DNA of 64,000 nucleotides from Pseudovibrio exalbescens DSM 16456 (GTDB lineage Bacteria > Pseudomonadota > Alphaproteobacteria > Rhizobiales > Stappiaceae). Position numbers and translations under genes: made by a program. The notes beneath the pieces were generated by a model that ran no database searches, was not told the DNA's origin, and saw only the letters and a list, made by a program, of their open reading frames with translations. Of the stretch, positions 63,392 to 64,000 are shown one piece after another. Positions within the stretch are counted from its first letter, which is position 1. Every line of letters starts with the position of its first letter. Where the stretch lies: NCBI RefSeq assembly GCF_000422785.1, contig NZ_AUGS01000001.1, positions 248,001-312,000 of the forward strand. Direction: 5' to 3'.

Positions 63392-64000
63392 ATGCGTGTC
63401 GGTGTTCCGAAGGAGATCAAGAACCACGAGTATCGTGTGGGCCTCACACCCGACAATGTTCGGGAAGTTGTGGCCCACGGCCACACGGTAATCATAGAAA
63501 CTCAGGCCGGGGCGGGTATCAGTGCACCGGATGAAGAATATGCTGCGGCAGGGGCGCAGATAGCGGCAACCGCCCAACAGGTCTTTGACGAGGCCGAACT
63601 GATTGTGAAGGTCAAGGAACCTCAGGCCAGCGAACGGGCCATGTTGCGACCGGAACATACCCTCTTCACCTACCTTCATCTGGCACCTGATGCAGAACAG
63701 ACGGCGGATCTGGTCAGATCTGGTGCCGTGTGTATCGGTTATGAGACCGTGCGCGATACTCAAGGACGGTTGCCTCTGCTGGCGCCCATGTCCCAGGTGG
63801 CCGGTCGTCTGGCTGTTCAAGCGGGCGCGACGGCATTGCAAAAGGCAAATGGTGGCCTTGGTGTGCTGCTGGGCGGCGTGCCGGGAGTGCCGCCGGCCAA
63901 GGTGGTGGTGATCGGCGGAGGTGTCGTGGGCGCACACTCCATTGCCATGGCGCTGGGTCTGGGCGCGGATGTGACGGTGCTGGATCGGGACGTGAATGTT
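63392..64000 (+). CDS. ald: Alanine dehydrogenase, 3' truncated by the window
   Basis: Ald interconverts L-alanine and pyruvate plus ammonia with NAD. The 203 codons present start [20 protein letters not shown], with LIVKVKEPQ (catalytic Lys region), TYLHLAPD (catalytic His) and the NAD motif [20 protein letters not shown]. It is open to the last base of the window. A GGGAGAAC ribosome-binding site precedes the ATG. The gene is divergent from an Lrp-type regulator. Confidence 0.96.
   Translation, partial: MRVGVPKEIKNHEYRVGLTPDNVREVVAHGHTVIIETQAGAGISAPDEEYAAAGAQIAATAQQVFDEAELIVKVKEPQASERAMLRPEHTLFTYLHLAPDAEQTADLVRSGAVCIGYETVRDTQGRLPLLAPMSQVAGRLAVQAGATALQKANGGLGVLLGGVPGVPPAKVVVIGGGVVGAHSIAMALGLGADVTVLDRDVNV

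Overview
This is a chromosomal window from an alphaproteobacterium, most likely a member of the Hyphomicrobiales (Rhizobiales) or a close marine relative; I cannot name the genus. The evidence is the ftsA-ftsZ-lpxC-bamD-recN-ligA order, a circularly permuted two-piece tmRNA next to an alphaproteobacterial-type sspB, the hflK-hflC-DUF2065-degP-serB-miaA block, an FtsZ with a very long Pro/Gln/His-rich linker, and a DUF1127-like gene followed by a CUCCUCCC-loop (cuckoo/CcsR-type) small-RNA array. No insertion sequence, CRISPR array, rRNA operon or prophage was seen.

Layout. 1-6.9 kb: end of the division and cell-wall cluster (ftsA partial, ftsZ) and the outer-membrane genes lpxC and bamD, then recN. 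7-14.2 kb: a multispanning GT87-like protein, ligA, uvrD/pcrA, prmA. 14.2-14.7 kb, minus strand: a 70-aa DUF1127-like protein followed by five hairpins that each show an anti-Shine-Dalgarno-like loop, ending in an intrinsic terminator. 15-27.1 kb: aminopeptidase P, a PhyH-type dioxygenase, azlCD, a CLC chloride channel/transporter, a D-lactate dehydrogenase-type flavoenzyme and a 1330-aa AsmA-family protein. 27.1-28.7 kb, minus strand: ssrA (tmRNA), sspB, DUF4169 and an RHH protein. 28.8-38.5 kb: thyA, kdsB, a histidine phosphatase, folA, an ElaA-like GNAT, hflK-hflC-DUF2065, a Do-type protease, serB (minus strand) and miaA. 38.5-48 kb: a strongly structured intergenic region (candidate sRNA), GNAT, leuA with a leucine-rich leader peptide, a PhzF-like protein, a GNAT-Nudix fusion, a Sel1-repeat protein, an alkylsulfatase and a GNAT. 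48-56 kb, mostly minus strand: ilvC with a TetR regulator, a BCCT transporter with a UspA protein, pdxJ, and ilvB-ilvN behind a classic Ile/Leu/Val leader peptide and attenuator.

The most unusual region is 56.9-60.9 kb, just downstream of two identical tRNA-Lys(CUU) genes. It encodes a small sigma-70 family factor and seven further plus-strand genes. Four of them carry the RebB-type (R-body, 'killing trait') sequence. The others are a 62-aa tail-hydrophobic protein, a 134-aa acidic protein and a 208-aa coiled-coil protein. I read this as a self-contained R-body (refractile body) locus with its own sigma factor and undescribed accessory proteins. The window ends with trhO/yceA, an SMP-30 family protein, and a divergent lrp-type regulator / alanine dehydrogenase pair (ald cut off by the window end).

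Three branched-chain amino acid loci (leuA, ilvC, ilvBN) lie within 17 kb. Two of them show leader peptides rich in the codons of their own end products, which points to ribosome-mediated attenuation. Intrinsic terminators close many units: prmA, clc, hflKC, degP, leuA, ilvC, pdxJ and reb. Start sites were moved downstream of the longest ORF wherever an ATG or GTG with a ribosome-binding site fitted the family better.
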